From positions 257,413 through 321,412 of the forward strand of contig NZ_JAUNKO010000002.1 of the NCBI RefSeq assembly GCF_030532715.1: a stretch of DNA of 64,000 bases, in the 5' to 3' direction. A model generated the notes under the pieces. It saw only the letters and a list, made by a program, of their open reading frames with translations. It did not search any database and had not been told where the DNA came from. The position numbers and the translations under genes were made by a program. Origin of the DNA: Corynebacterium sp. GTDB taxonomy: Bacteria > Actinomycetota > Actinomycetes > Mycobacteriales > Mycobacteriaceae. Below are positions 41,999-51,310 of this stretch, piece after piece (within the stretch, counting starts at the first letter, position 1; each line of letters opens with the position of its first letter).

Positions 41999-42811
41999 AT
42001 GCATTCCGTGTTTGCGCAAGTGCTGGCGGAGTACCCGCGGTTTCGCACGGCCGTCACCCCCGAACCCGGGGCCGTTGCGGTGACGGTTTCGGAGCTCGCC
42101 ACGCCAGAGCGCCTCGCCGCCGCCATCGCTGCGTGTGAACGTTTGTTTGCTCTAGGTGATGCGCGTTGGGCGGGGCAGTTGTGGTGGTTTTCCTTCAATA
42201 ACTCCATGGTTGCGCCTGCGGTGACTGCGATGGTGGATTGCTACCGGGTGCCCAGCCTCGACCTTTCCGCCGGGGCGCTGCACGTCCAGCCGGGGGACTA
42301 TTGGTACAGCTTTTCCACCGATATCGTTGCAGCTGACGGGGCCTGGCGCGAAGCCGGCGCTGAGTACGCCGCCAGCATTACCCCGCTGATCGACGCCTTG
42401 ACTACCGCAGCCGGGGTGAAACCCGCGCCGCTGTGGGCGGTTGCGGCCGACGCGTTGGTGGGGGCCGCCGTGGCGGCGGGCAATGAAGCGTTCGATCCGT
42501 ATCGCGGCGTGCATATTGCGTGCGAGCTTTCCGAGGGCTTCGCAGCGGGGGCTTCCGCCGCAGCGAGTTCGGGGGCGAAGGCGCCCACCATTCCGAAGCC
42601 CCGGTTTGAGGACGTCCGCGATGGCGTGATGGTGCCAACGGATGTGGCGGCGGCGCGGGCAGGCGAAGAGCCGGACGGTGAGGTGCACACGGTCGCGCGG
42701 CGGGCGTCGTGCTGCATGATTTACCGGTCGCCGGTCGCGGAGATGTGTGTGTCCTGCCCAAAACAAGATCCGGCTGAGCGGCGTGCCGGTACCATTGCGT
42801 ACGTGCAATAG
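41999..42811 (+). CDS. FhuF-like 2Fe-2S ferric-siderophore reductase
   Basis: This 270-aa protein ends with a four-cysteine motif of the FhuF type: C238-C239-x10-C250-x2-C253 (SCCMIYRSPVAEMCVSCP). In FhuF these bind a 2Fe-2S cluster that reduces ferric siderophores in the cytosol. The earlier part (WWFSFNNSMVAPAVTAMVD) fits the family. The start follows GAAAGGTAGAT. No siderophore transporter is adjacent. Confidence 0.85.
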   Translation: MHSVFAQVLAEYPRFRTAVTPEPGAVAVTVSELATPERLAAAIAACERLFALGDARWAGQLWWFSFNNSMVAPAVTAMVDCYRVPSLDLSAGALHVQPGDYWYSFSTDIVAADGAWREAGAEYAASITPLIDALTTAAGVKPAPLWAVAADALVGAAVAAGNEAFDPYRGVHIACELSEGFAAGASAAASSGAKAPTIPKPRFEDVRDGVMVPTDVAAARAGEEPDGEVHTVARRASCCMIYRSPVAEMCVSCPKQDPAERRAGTIAYVQ

Positions 42812-42937
42812 TTTTCTCATGAGTTTTCTCATTGCGGGCTAGGCTGGAGCTAAGTCGCCGCATGGTAGGTCGTGTTGCGCAGGCCACGGCGTGTGTGTAC
42901 GCGCGGTGGCATCAACCAGTGTGAAAGGTATCAGGGC

Positions 42938-43753
42938 ATGAGCTTTTTCGAGGATATTGCTTCGGCGTTGGACGCTGACGGCATTGAGTCCCGCGTCAAG
43001 GGCGACACCATGTTCGTTCCCATTACCCGGGACGTGGAAATCCAGTTCGTGGAAATCGACCCCGACCTGCCCGCGGCGAACGTGTATATCGCCGCTGCCG
43101 ATGTGGACGAGGACGACGAAGACTTCGAAGCTGTGCTCGTGTCGGTGGCCTTTTCCGTGGCGGATGCGGTGTCTGCGGTGGCTCGGCACGTGGCCACCGA
43201 CCAAGTGGTCACCGTGCTGCGGGACCTGCTTGACGGCACCGACGAACGCATCGCCGACCTCGCCTTTGTGCAGGATTGGGAAGATCCCAGCCTCGTGGTG
43301 GCGGAGGTGGGCCAGCATTCCGAGATTCAGGTGTTGGTGGAGGCCGACGGGGATACTCCCGTGGCGGTGGTGACCTTCGCGGCATCCGGCGAAGCCTATG
43401 AAGACTTGGTTGACCAGGCGATTTCGGAGGTTTGGGAGAGCGGCGAAGACGAGGACTTGACCGACGAGGAACGCAATTTGTTGATCGCGGCTGCGGTGCG
43501 GGACGCGGAGTTGGCCTCCGAGGAGGTCCTCGAGTTGGGCTCGTTCACGGACTTCGACCGGCTTTTCGACGTCCTGGCGCTTGCCGCGGAGCAGGCCGAG
43601 GACTGGGAGGCGCAACTCGTTCCCGTCGCGGACAGTGGCGAGTATGACGATGATGACTTCGACGACGACTACCCCGAACTCGAGGAAGTGTTCGATGAGG
43701 TGTATGACGATGAGGATGAAGACCTCGACGTCGTCGAAGACGAAGATGAATAA
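42938..43753 (+). CDS. Acidic hypothetical protein with Asp/Glu tail
   Basis: This 271-aa soluble protein is very acidic and ends in an almost unbroken Asp/Glu stretch (DDDDFDDDYPELEEVFDEVY and DDEDEDLDVVEDEDE). The N-terminal part (FFEDIASALDADGIESRV) vaguely recalls YbjN-like proteins, but I do not recognise the family. Start ATG follows TATCAGGG. The last 85 bp lies opposite the 3' end of a minus-strand ORF, whose Ser-run is the mirror of the Asp/Glu codons. Confidence 0.75.
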   Translation: MSFFEDIASALDADGIESRVKGDTMFVPITRDVEIQFVEIDPDLPAANVYIAAADVDEDDEDFEAVLVSVAFSVADAVSAVARHVATDQVVTVLRDLLDGTDERIADLAFVQDWEDPSLVVAEVGQHSEIQVLVEADGDTPVAVVTFAASGEAYEDLVDQAISEVWESGEDEDLTDEERNLLIAAAVRDAELASEEVLELGSFTDFDRLFDVLALAAEQAEDWEAQLVPVADSGEYDDDDFDDDYPELEEVFDEVYDDEDEDLDVVEDEDE

Positions 43754-44202
43754 GGCGAACGTATTGGGTGGAACCGGCCGTCTAAAATCACTTCGAACGT
43801 AGGCGTGAATGCGTCGTCGCGTTCGTGGAGGGTGTCGGCGAGCATATCCGGCAGTAATGCGCGCACCCAGGCCTTCGCGGTGGCGGGTGTGCACGCCGGT
43901 CCAGCCACCCGCAGCGTGAGCACAAACGTGGGCGGGTGGAGGAGCGTGCCTTGCGGATCCCACGCGCGGGCTTGTGCACGTAGCTTTGGGCTCACCCGAT
44001 GGCGGCTGATTTCCATGCGGAGCGGGGCGGTGTCGTCGCCGAGGCGCACGGACGGTGGGTCGGTGTGCGGTTGCCGGGTGTGCAGCGAACGCGGATTCGC
44101 AATCATGGCGGCAGCCTCCCGCAGCGCCTGCGGATGTTGATTGCGGATACGGTCGACGTCGGTGTTCGGTTCGTGGCGGAGGATGTGGCGGGGTGTGATC
44201 AT
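43669..44202 (-). CDS. Hypothetical protein (convergent with acidic protein)
   Basis: This is a 177-aa reading frame from the ATG of MITPRHILRHEP. The middle part (HRVSPKLRAQARAWDPQGTL, FVLTLRVAGPACTPATAKAWVR, ADTLHERDDAFTPTFEVIL) looks like a normal protein, and this region has no other gene. The C-terminal Ser/Thr-rich run is antisense to the neighbour's Asp/Glu codons, so the true end may be debatable. No homolog recognised. Confidence 0.5.
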   Translation of the reverse strand: MITPRHILRHEPNTDVDRIRNQHPQALREAAAMIANPRSLHTRQPHTDPPSVRLGDDTAPLRMEISRHRVSPKLRAQARAWDPQGTLLHPPTFVLTLRVAGPACTPATAKAWVRALLPDMLADTLHERDDAFTPTFEVILDGRFHPIRSPYSSSSSTTSRSSSSSSYTSSNTSSSSG

Positions 44203-44330
44203 GCTTCGAACCTTACGGGCCCGAACTGACGACGCCGCCGCCGTGTTCGAAACATTGTTCGAACAAGTTTGGGCGTGCATGAGGTGCCCAGTGTCGGGCC
44301 CGATGCGGCACATTCGGTAGCCTCAAAGTT

Positions 44331-45536
44331 GTGTTACCCCGCGCCCCACGAACACCAATTCCTCAAGAGATTCGCGTGTTGGTTGCGGCGGCGTTTATCA
44401 TCGCCCTCGGCTTTGGCCTTGTGTCGCCGATCATCCCGCAATTCGCCCAGAGTTTTGACGTCACGGTAAGTGCGGCCAGTGCCGTAATCTCCGTGTTTGC
44501 CGCGACCCGCCTCTTGTTTGCCCCACTATCCGGTCGGCTTATCGACGCCCTCGGCTCCCGCCTGGTGTACCTCACCGGGCTGATCGCCGTGGCCATCGGA
44601 ACCGGGGCGATCGCGGCCGCCCAAGAGTACTGGCATATTGTCGCATTGCGTGCAATTAGCGGCGTAGGCTCCACAATGTTCACCGTGTCCGCCATGAGTC
44701 TTATTGTGCGCATCGCGCCACCCAATATTCGCGGGAGGGCGTCCTCAACATACGCCAGCGCTTTTCTTGTAGGCAGTGTCATCGGGCCGGTACTTGGTGC
44801 GGCACTTTCCGGATTAGGCATGCGAACACCGTTTCTTATCTACGCGGCCATGTTGCTCTTGGCCACGGCTGTGGTGGCGCTTCGCCTCAACCCGGAGGCT
44901 ATCAGAGACGTGGAGGCTGGCAACGGGCAGCCGCCGATGCGACGTCGAGAAGCGTTGCGCGACCGCACCTATTGCGCGGCCCTGATGAGCGGCTTTGCGT
45001 TCGGGTGGTCAAATTTCGGTGTGCGCATAGCGATCCTGCCGTTGTTTGCCGCCCACATATTCCACTACGGCGGGGCGGTGGCCGGAATAGCGCTTGCTGC
45101 CTACGCCGTTGGCAACGCAATTACCCTCCAATTCTCCGGTACGTGGGCGGATAATATTGGGCGGCGGCCGTGCATTATTTGGGGATTAATCATCAATACG
45201 CTGTTCACCGCTTGCATCGGATTCGGCGAAAATGTCACCGCGCTGATCATCGTCTCCGTTGTCGCAGGCGTCGGCGCGGGCCTTGTCAACCCCGCGCAAC
45301 AGGCCACCCTGGCGGACATTATCGGCAACGAACGTGCCGGCGGAAAAGTCCTCGCCGCTTACCAAATGGCACAAGATTTCGGTGCGATCGTCGGCCCGCT
45401 GGTGGTGGGTATGTTGGTTGACGTCTATGGCTACCGCATTGCTTTCCTAAGCTGCGGCTTAATCGGTCTGATGGCCATCCTCGCCTGGGTAGTGTTTGGC
45501 CGCGAAACATCCGAGCGTGCTGCTGCTGGCGGATAG
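44331..45536 (+). CDS. MFS transporter
   Basis: This 401-aa major facilitator protein has about twelve membrane segments and the MFS loop motif FAPLSGRLIDALGSR (between TM2 and TM3). The second half has the equivalent FSGTWADNIGRRP. The family profile fits drug/proton antiporters of the DHA1 type. The start is GTG 44331, 8 nt after a TAGCCT box, possibly leaderless. Substrate unknown. Confidence 0.88.
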   Translation: MLPRAPRTPIPQEIRVLVAAAFIIALGFGLVSPIIPQFAQSFDVTVSAASAVISVFAATRLLFAPLSGRLIDALGSRLVYLTGLIAVAIGTGAIAAAQEYWHIVALRAISGVGSTMFTVSAMSLIVRIAPPNIRGRASSTYASAFLVGSVIGPVLGAALSGLGMRTPFLIYAAMLLLATAVVALRLNPEAIRDVEAGNGQPPMRRREALRDRTYCAALMSGFAFGWSNFGVRIAILPLFAAHIFHYGGAVAGIALAAYAVGNAITLQFSGTWADNIGRRPCIIWGLIINTLFTACIGFGENVTALIIVSVVAGVGAGLVNPAQQATLADIIGNERAGGKVLAAYQMAQDFGAIVGPLVVGMLVDVYGYRIAFLSCGLIGLMAILAWVVFGRETSERAAAGG

Positions 45537-45740
45537 GCAGTGTGCTTTCCCAGGAAACTTGGTAGCGTAAAACACCGAACCTGATGTGACGCGCAGGTAT
45601 CGGAGGGGTGAGCGAACCCTGCACAATCCGCCAGGTGAGCCACGTAGGTGGTTGCGAGTTCATTGTCCTGTTGTTTTTGAATTTTGGCGAAGTTTGTTGT
45701 GGCGAAGCGCAAGCCGCGCTTCGAAGTCCGAGGAGCACAC

Positions 45741-46490
45741 ATGAGCACCGATCAGCGAGTCAAGGTTTACTTCAAATCCTTACTCCAGGAACCCGACGCA
45801 GCCGGTTTTTTCGTCCCCTCCGAGCATTGCTGGGCGGAACCCCGCAACGCCGACGACGGGGGCGGAACGTACATCATCAGAAACACCGGTTTTGCCATTC
45901 CCTTCGCTTTCGAGGACGTGGTCCGCGCGCAACTCAATACCGAAGGGTTGCTGCAAGTCGTCGAAATTGAGCAGCTCACCCCCGGATGGGTGGCTTGGAT
46001 TGCGGTGCCGCCCGGCAGTGGGGAGGCGCGCAAACGTGCGCTGGTGGATCTTGTCGGTGACGGCCACACTTGCGCGGAAGGCGGCGACGATATGCTCCGC
46101 ATAGCGTGGGGCGAAGAATTCACCCGCAAGGAACTAGAGGAACGGTTCAGGAAATACAAAGACTGGATGACCGGCTACATGCTCTTTACGGTCGAACAAC
46201 GTGCCGAACTGTTGCAGGAAGCGGTGGATTTCAACCTGGAATTGCGGGAACCAGTACATACCGATTATTGGGCCGCCGACGACCCCGCCTGGCGCGGGCT
46301 CGGGGTGGACACCCCGGAATTTCTTGCCCGCGTGCAACGTCTCGTCTATGAAGACCCAGCAATACTTGCCACCATTCGAATGAACCGGCAGGCGGATGTG
46401 GTTGCCTGGTTGGGGCCGCCTCGCCTCGACGAATTTGGCAATGTCATCCCACTGCCGGAACTCGTGCAGCCCTGGCCGGGCCTGCGTTAG
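45741..46490 (+). CDS. Hypothetical protein, DUF4265-like N-terminus
   Basis: This 249-aa soluble protein has an N-terminal domain (CWAEPRNADDGGGTYIIRN, FAIPFAFEDVVRAQL) that resembles DUF4265; the second half is unrecognised. The start is the ATG of MSTDQRVK with GAGGAG 6 nt before it. The intergenic region before it (45537-45740) holds no gene. The hairpin at 46505-46539 follows it. Confidence 0.65.
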   Translation: MSTDQRVKVYFKSLLQEPDAAGFFVPSEHCWAEPRNADDGGGTYIIRNTGFAIPFAFEDVVRAQLNTEGLLQVVEIEQLTPGWVAWIAVPPGSGEARKRALVDLVGDGHTCAEGGDDMLRIAWGEEFTRKELEERFRKYKDWMTGYMLFTVEQRAELLQEAVDFNLELREPVHTDYWAADDPAWRGLGVDTPEFLARVQRLVYEDPAILATIRMNRQADVVAWLGPPRLDEFGNVIPLPELVQPWPGLR

Positions 46491-46504
46491 GGGCGGGTGT
46501 CTCT

Positions 46505-46539
46505 AGGGTGCCGAACGCGTGTTGCCACGGCGCGGCACC
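46505..46539 (+). terminator. Hairpin downstream of DUF4265-like gene
   Basis: GGGTGCCG (46505-46512) pairs with CGGCACCC (46532-46539). No T-run follows, so it is weak as a terminator. The rest of 46540-46734 is the upstream region of mmsA, with a -10-like TAAATAGT near 46626. Confidence 0.3.
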
Positions 46540-46734
46540 CCTCACAACCCACATTTCGGTGTTGTTGCACTCCCGAAACTACCCCATTGTGGTGGCAAAA
46601 GCCCTGAGTGGCGTGCTTCCCTTGGGGTAAATAGTGTTCACTGTCGCGGGAATTCTCGTCCTACAAGGGGTGCTTCGCATATGGTATTCGGCAAGACAAA
46701 AAGTGTTGCCGATCACATTGCAAGGGAGCGTGTT

Positions 46735-48255
46735 ATGACCCGCACTATTCATCATTTCGTCCACGGCCAGTCACATCAAGGGTGCAGTGGTACCACCGCG
46801 GAGGTAATGAACCCTTCAACCGGTGCAGTCCAGGCGCTCGTCGATCTCGCCACCGCCGAGGAGGTCAACGAGGTCATTGCGGACGCCGCGCAGGCGCAAC
46901 CTGGCTGGGCGGCCACCAGCCCCCAGAAGCGCATCCGCGTGCTCATGAAATGGATCCAGCTCATCAACGAACACCTGGACGAAATCGCCCGTACCTTGTC
47001 CCTCGAACACGGTAAAACCTTCGAGGACGCGAAGGGCGACGTCATCCGCGGGCTCGACGTTTTGGAGTTCGCCCTCGGTGCCCCGCACGCGCTGAAGGGG
47101 GAGTACTCGGATTCGGTAGCCACCGGCGTGGACGTCTTTTCGATGCGCCAGCCGTTGGGTGTGGTCGCGGGAATCACGCCGTTTAACTTCCCGGCGATGA
47201 TCCCGCTGTGGAAGGCTGGCCCCGCCCTGGCCGCCGGTAATGCGTTCATTTTGAAGCCCTCCGAGCGGGATCCCTCGGTGCCGGTCCGGTTGGCGGAGTT
47301 GTTTATGCAGGCGGGCGGCCCGGCGGGCGTGTTCAATGTGGTGCATGGGGACAAGGTCGCCGTGGACGCACTGTTGGATTCTGACGTTGTGCAGGCAATT
47401 GGCTTTGTTGGTTCCACGCCGATCGCCCAGTACATTTATCAGCGGTGCGCGGAAACCGGCAAGCGTGCGCAGTGCTTCGGTGGGGCGAAAAACCACATGC
47501 TGATCCTCCCGGATGCGGATTTGGATCAAGCGGCGGACGCGCTGCTCGGTGCGGCCTACGGTTCGGCCGGCGAGCGCTGCATGGCCATTTCGGTGGCGGT
47601 GCCGGTGGGGCAGGCCACCGCCGACAAGCTGCGCGAAAAGATGATCGAACGCATCGGCACGTTGAAGGTAGGGCACTCGCTCGACCCGGACGCTGATTAT
47701 GGCCCACTGGTGGCGCAGTCCGCACTGGAGCGGGTCCGCGACTACATCGGCCAAGGCGTCGCCGCCGGCGCCGAACTGGTTATCGACGGCCGCGAGCACG
47801 GCGCAACCGACGAAGGATTCGACGGGGAAGACCTCTCCGGGGGCTATTTCATCGGCCCCACCCTGTTCGATCACGTCACCACGGACATGAGCATCTACAC
47901 CGACGAGATTTTCGGCCCCGTGCTCACCATTGTGCGGGCGGACACCTTCGAAGAAGCGCTCGCCTTGCCTAACGAACACGAATACGGCAACGGCGTGTCC
48001 ATCTTTACCAACAATGGCGCGGCCGCACGAGAGTTTGCCAACCGCGTGCAGGTGGGAATGGTGGGCATCAACGTGCCCATCCCAGTGCCGATCGCCTACC
48101 ACACCTTCGGCGGTTGGAAGGCCTCCGGCTTCGGTGACTTGAACCAGCACGGCCCGGATTCCTTCCGGTTCTACACCAAGACCAAAACTGTGACCAGCCG
48201 CTGGCCCGTGGGGAAAACCACCGGCGCCGAGTTCACCATGCCGGTAATCGGATAG
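46735..48255 (+). CDS. mmsA: Methylmalonate-semialdehyde dehydrogenase (CoA-acylating)
   Basis: This 506-aa aldehyde dehydrogenase has the MMSDH hallmarks: PFNFPAMIPLWKAGPALAAG, FGGAKNHMLILPDAD (no general-base Glu at that position) and the catalytic Cys282 in GSAGERCMA. It converts methylmalonate semialdehyde to propionyl-CoA, the last step of valine breakdown; the same family includes IolA. The start MTRTIHHFVHG follows AAGGGAG; the upstream in-frame extension is not conserved. MmsB follows after 17 bp. Confidence 0.92.
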   Translation: MTRTIHHFVHGQSHQGCSGTTAEVMNPSTGAVQALVDLATAEEVNEVIADAAQAQPGWAATSPQKRIRVLMKWIQLINEHLDEIARTLSLEHGKTFEDAKGDVIRGLDVLEFALGAPHALKGEYSDSVATGVDVFSMRQPLGVVAGITPFNFPAMIPLWKAGPALAAGNAFILKPSERDPSVPVRLAELFMQAGGPAGVFNVVHGDKVAVDALLDSDVVQAIGFVGSTPIAQYIYQRCAETGKRAQCFGGAKNHMLILPDADLDQAADALLGAAYGSAGERCMAISVAVPVGQATADKLREKMIERIGTLKVGHSLDPDADYGPLVAQSALERVRDYIGQGVAAGAELVIDGREHGATDEGFDGEDLSGGYFIGPTLFDHVTTDMSIYTDEIFGPVLTIVRADTFEEALALPNEHEYGNGVSIFTNNGAAAREFANRVQVGMVGINVPIPVPIAYHTFGGWKASGFGDLNQHGPDSFRFYTKTKTVTSRWPVGKTTGAEFTMPVIG

Positions 48256-48272
48256 GGGAGAAGGAGCATCAC

Positions 48273-49169
48273 GTGACAACCCAACACCAAACCATTGCTT
48301 TTATCGGGCTTGGGAACATGGGCGGCCCCATGGCCGCCAACCTCGTGGCCGCGGGCTACACCGTGCAAGGATTCGACGTGGTGGCGGCAGCCCAGGAGGC
48401 CGCCCAAGCCGCGGGCGTAGCAGTCAAGCACAGCGTTGCGGAGGCGGCCACAGGCGCGGACATCGTGTTCACCATGCTGCCCAACGGGGCACTCGTGGCC
48501 AAGGTGATCGAGGAAGCCCTCGGCGCGCTGACCAGCCCAGCATTGTTTATTGATTCCTCCACAATCGCCGTCGAGGAAGCCCAAGCCAACGCCCGCACCG
48601 TGGCGCACCACGGGCACCGCTACATCGACGCCCCCGTGTCCGGCGGGGTGGTTGGTGCGGCAGCCGGAACCCTGGCGTTTATGGTCGGCGGCGCCGCACA
48701 GGACGTCGAAAAGGGCGCCAAACTGTTCGAGGTTCTCGGGCGCGCCGTCACCCACTGCGGAGACGTCGGCGCGGGCGCGGCGGCGAAACTGTGCAACAAC
48801 ATGATCCTGGGCATTCAACAAATCGCCATCGCGGAAGGCATGGTGCTCGGCGAACGCCTCGGGCTCACCCCGCAAGCGTTTTACGACGTCGTGTCCAACT
48901 CCACCGGCGCGTGCTGGGCGCTCACCGTCAACTGCCCCGTGCCAGGTGTCGTATCCGGATCCCCCGCAGACAACGACTTCAAGCCGGGGTTCGCCACCGA
49001 CCTCATCGTCAAAGACCTAGGGTTGGCGATGCAAGCTGCGGAGTCCACCGGCACGCAGGTGGGGCTCGGCGAGCAAGCGGCGCGGCGTTACCAAGCACTC
49101 TCCGAGGCAGGTTACGGCGCGAAAGACTTCGGCGTGATTATTGAGCAGGTTCGGCAGAACCATCAATAA
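48273..49169 (+). CDS. mmsB: 3-hydroxyisobutyrate dehydrogenase
   Basis: This 298-aa NAD-dependent beta-hydroxyacid dehydrogenase has GLGNMGGPMAANLVAAGY at the N-terminus, the DAPVSGGVVGAAAGTLAFMVGG substrate motif and the catalytic lysine in GAAAKLCNNMILG. It oxidises 3-hydroxyisobutyrate to methylmalonate semialdehyde, the substrate of MmsA. The start is GTG with GGAGAAGGAG upstream. Its last 32 bp overlaps the convergent tetR gene. Confidence 0.92.
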   Translation: MTTQHQTIAFIGLGNMGGPMAANLVAAGYTVQGFDVVAAAQEAAQAAGVAVKHSVAEAATGADIVFTMLPNGALVAKVIEEALGALTSPALFIDSSTIAVEEAQANARTVAHHGHRYIDAPVSGGVVGAAAGTLAFMVGGAAQDVEKGAKLFEVLGRAVTHCGDVGAGAAAKLCNNMILGIQQIAIAEGMVLGERLGLTPQAFYDVVSNSTGACWALTVNCPVPGVVSGSPADNDFKPGFATDLIVKDLGLAMQAAESTGTQVGLGEQAARRYQALSEAGYGAKDFGVIIEQVRQNHQ

Positions 49170-49713
49170 TTGACTGCAAAAGTTCCGAATAGTACGCCAC
49201 CAATTGTTCGGAAGGGAAGCGCTGAAAATCAACGTCCCCAACCCTTCGCATGAGCGAAACCCCAGTCAGCAACGAAACCGCCGCCTGGGCGCGCAACTCC
49301 GGCGAAGGGTACGGGAACGGCGCCTCCTGCCGAATCCGCGTGGAAAGCACCTGCAAAATATCCTGCTTAATACGCTTTCCAATTGCGCTCAACGAACCCT
49401 CCGAGCCGTCCGTAATTGAAAGCGTGCGGATCATCGAATACGAAGCTGTCACCGGGGCAGTGAGTGTCTCCCGGATAGACGTTTCCCCCAAAAACTGAAA
49501 CGGTCCAGAAAACAAGGCGGCTGCAGAAGGCGCGAAATCCAACGTCTGCTCAAACAACTGCTCCTTGTTTATAAAATGCTTGATAATCAGCGGCGGACTC
49601 ACCCCAGCAGCCTGAGCAATATCCTTCAGCGAAACGCCAGCAAACGTATGCGTGCTGAAAAGGTCACGAGAACACTCAAGAATCCTAGTTTTAGCGTCTT
49701 TCTCAGGCTCCAT
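49138..49713 (-). CDS. TetR-family regulator
   Basis: This 191-aa protein has a TetR N-terminal helix-turn-helix (ILECSRDLFSTHTFAGVSLKDIA and AAGVSPPLIIKHFINKEQLF). The start is the ATG of MEPEKDAKTR. It is divergent from the GntP permease gene (42 bp apart) and convergent with mmsB. It probably represses the permease and perhaps mmsAB, with a breakdown intermediate as inducer. I found no clear palindrome between the two starts. Confidence 0.88.
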   Translation of the reverse strand: MEPEKDAKTRILECSRDLFSTHTFAGVSLKDIAQAAGVSPPLIIKHFINKEQLFEQTLDFAPSAAALFSGPFQFLGETSIRETLTAPVTASYSMIRTLSITDGSEGSLSAIGKRIKQDILQVLSTRIRQEAPFPYPSPELRAQAAVSLLTGVSLMRRVGDVDFQRFPSEQLVAYYSELLQSIIDGSAEPAQ

Positions 49714-49755
49714 GACCGAAATCCTACTGAAAAACCCCACCCCCAAGGAGTCACC

Positions 49756-51201
49756 GTGATACTCCCACTCTTGGGCATCATCCTCTCCCTATTCGTCCTC
49801 ATGGCGCTCGCCTACCGAGGACACTCCGTAGTCATCGTCGCGCCCATCGCGGCCCTGATCGCCACCATCTTCTCCGGTGCGCCCCTGCTCGCCTCATACA
49901 CGCAGATCTTTATGCCCGCGCTGGGGAAATTCATAGTGAGCTTTTTCCCGCTCTTCCTCACCGGCGCAATCTTTGGCAAACTCATGACCTCCTCCGGGTT
50001 GGCTACCGACCTCGCCCAAGGCATCTCCAAACTCTTCGGCCCGAAACGCGCCATGCTGTCCACCGTGTTGGCTACGGCGCTGCTCACCTACGGCGGCGTG
50101 AGTGCCTGGGTTGTCGCATTTACCATCGTCCCCATTGCTATCGAACTTTTCCGCGAGGCCGGCATACCCAAACGCCTCATGCCCGCAGCCCTAGGCCTAG
50201 GCACCATCACCTTCGCACTCGCCGCACTGCCCGGCAGCCCCCAAGTGCACAACGTCATCCCCACCAAATACTTCGGCACCAACAGCTACGCCGCCCCCGT
50301 GCTCGGCCTCATCGGCGCCGCCGCAATGTTCATCCTCGGCATGGCATGGCTGCAGTACCGTATTCGCCGCCTGCACGCCGCCGGTGAAAGCTTCCTCCCC
50401 GAAGGACAAACCGACACCCCAGGTGCCACCACCTTCCACAAAGACGGCGTAGACCTCGACGGCACAGTAGAAACGGAAATTCATCATCCCGCTACCGGCG
50501 GCAACATCGCAGTACGCGGTGTGCTGGGCCTGCTGCCCATCGCCGTAGTGATCATCATGAACTTCCTGTTCCTCTACGTCTTTTCCAAACAACTCGACTT
50601 CAGCTACCTCGCCGAAGAAAAATTCGGCGGCGTCACCCTCGACCAAGTCATCGGCGTATGGTCCGTAGTCGTCGGCCTCACCACCGCCATCCTGGTCATC
50701 TTCGCCATGAAATACCGCATGGCCGGCGAACTCTTCACCGACCTCTCCGACGGCGCCAAAAACGCCGTACTCCCCGTATTCACCACCGCCTCCGAAGTGG
50801 GCTACGGCGCGGTCGTTGCCTCCCTCGCCGCCTTCGCCGCAGTCCGCGAAGGCATCTTCTCACTCACCGACAACGTCCTCGTCGTATCCACCCTCTCCGC
50901 CGGCGTCATCTCCGGCATCACCGGCTCCTCCTCCGGCGGCCTCTCCATCACCCTCCAGGCCTTCGGCGAACAGCTCAAACAAATGGCCGTGGAACAAAAC
51001 ACCAGCCTCCAAGAACTACACCGCATCACCGCCATGGCATCCGTGAGCTTCGACTCCCTCCCGCACAACGGCGCCATCCTCACCATGCTCATCGTCTGCG
51101 GCATGACCCACCGCCAATCCTACAAAGACATCGCCGTAGTCACCGTAGCAATCCCACTGCTCGTGGTGCTCACCCTGCTCGCAGGCCTAGCGGTGATGTA
51201 G
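49756..51201 (+). CDS. GntP-family permease
   Basis: This 481-aa protein has about 12 hydrophobic segments and belongs to the GntP (gluconate/hydroxyacid:H+ symporter) family (PLFLTGAIFGKLMTSSGLA, GYGAVVASLAAFAAVREGI, SGSSSGGLSITLQAF). The start is GTG with AAGGAG 5 nt before it, directly opposite tetR. In the context of mmsAB, a 3-hydroxyisobutyrate or related hydroxy acid is the best guess for its substrate. Confidence 0.85.
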   Translation: MILPLLGIILSLFVLMALAYRGHSVVIVAPIAALIATIFSGAPLLASYTQIFMPALGKFIVSFFPLFLTGAIFGKLMTSSGLATDLAQGISKLFGPKRAMLSTVLATALLTYGGVSAWVVAFTIVPIAIELFREAGIPKRLMPAALGLGTITFALAALPGSPQVHNVIPTKYFGTNSYAAPVLGLIGAAAMFILGMAWLQYRIRRLHAAGESFLPEGQTDTPGATTFHKDGVDLDGTVETEIHHPATGGNIAVRGVLGLLPIAVVIIMNFLFLYVFSKQLDFSYLAEEKFGGVTLDQVIGVWSVVVGLTTAILVIFAMKYRMAGELFTDLSDGAKNAVLPVFTTASEVGYGAVVASLAAFAAVREGIFSLTDNVLVVSTLSAGVISGITGSSSGGLSITLQAFGEQLKQMAVEQNTSLQELHRITAMASVSFDSLPHNGAILTMLIVCGMTHRQSYKDIAVVTVAIPLLVVLTLLAGLAVM

Positions 51202-51310
51202 GGGAGGGGTGTGCCTGGTTGTTTGAACGCGGTGTGTAATCCAAAAACCTGGTCAACTACTGTGGAAGGTTGTTAAGCGTAGTCAAAGTTGCCGAGTCAC
51301 GGAGTTCGTT

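Noticed and set aside
42796..42832. Direct repeat TTTTCTCATnAG-like after the FhuF-like gene
   Set aside because: Two copies of a short T-rich motif only; no stem, no clear role.
46816..48279. Minus-strand open frame opposite mmsA
   Set aside because: Shadow of mmsA; no domain and no ribosome site.
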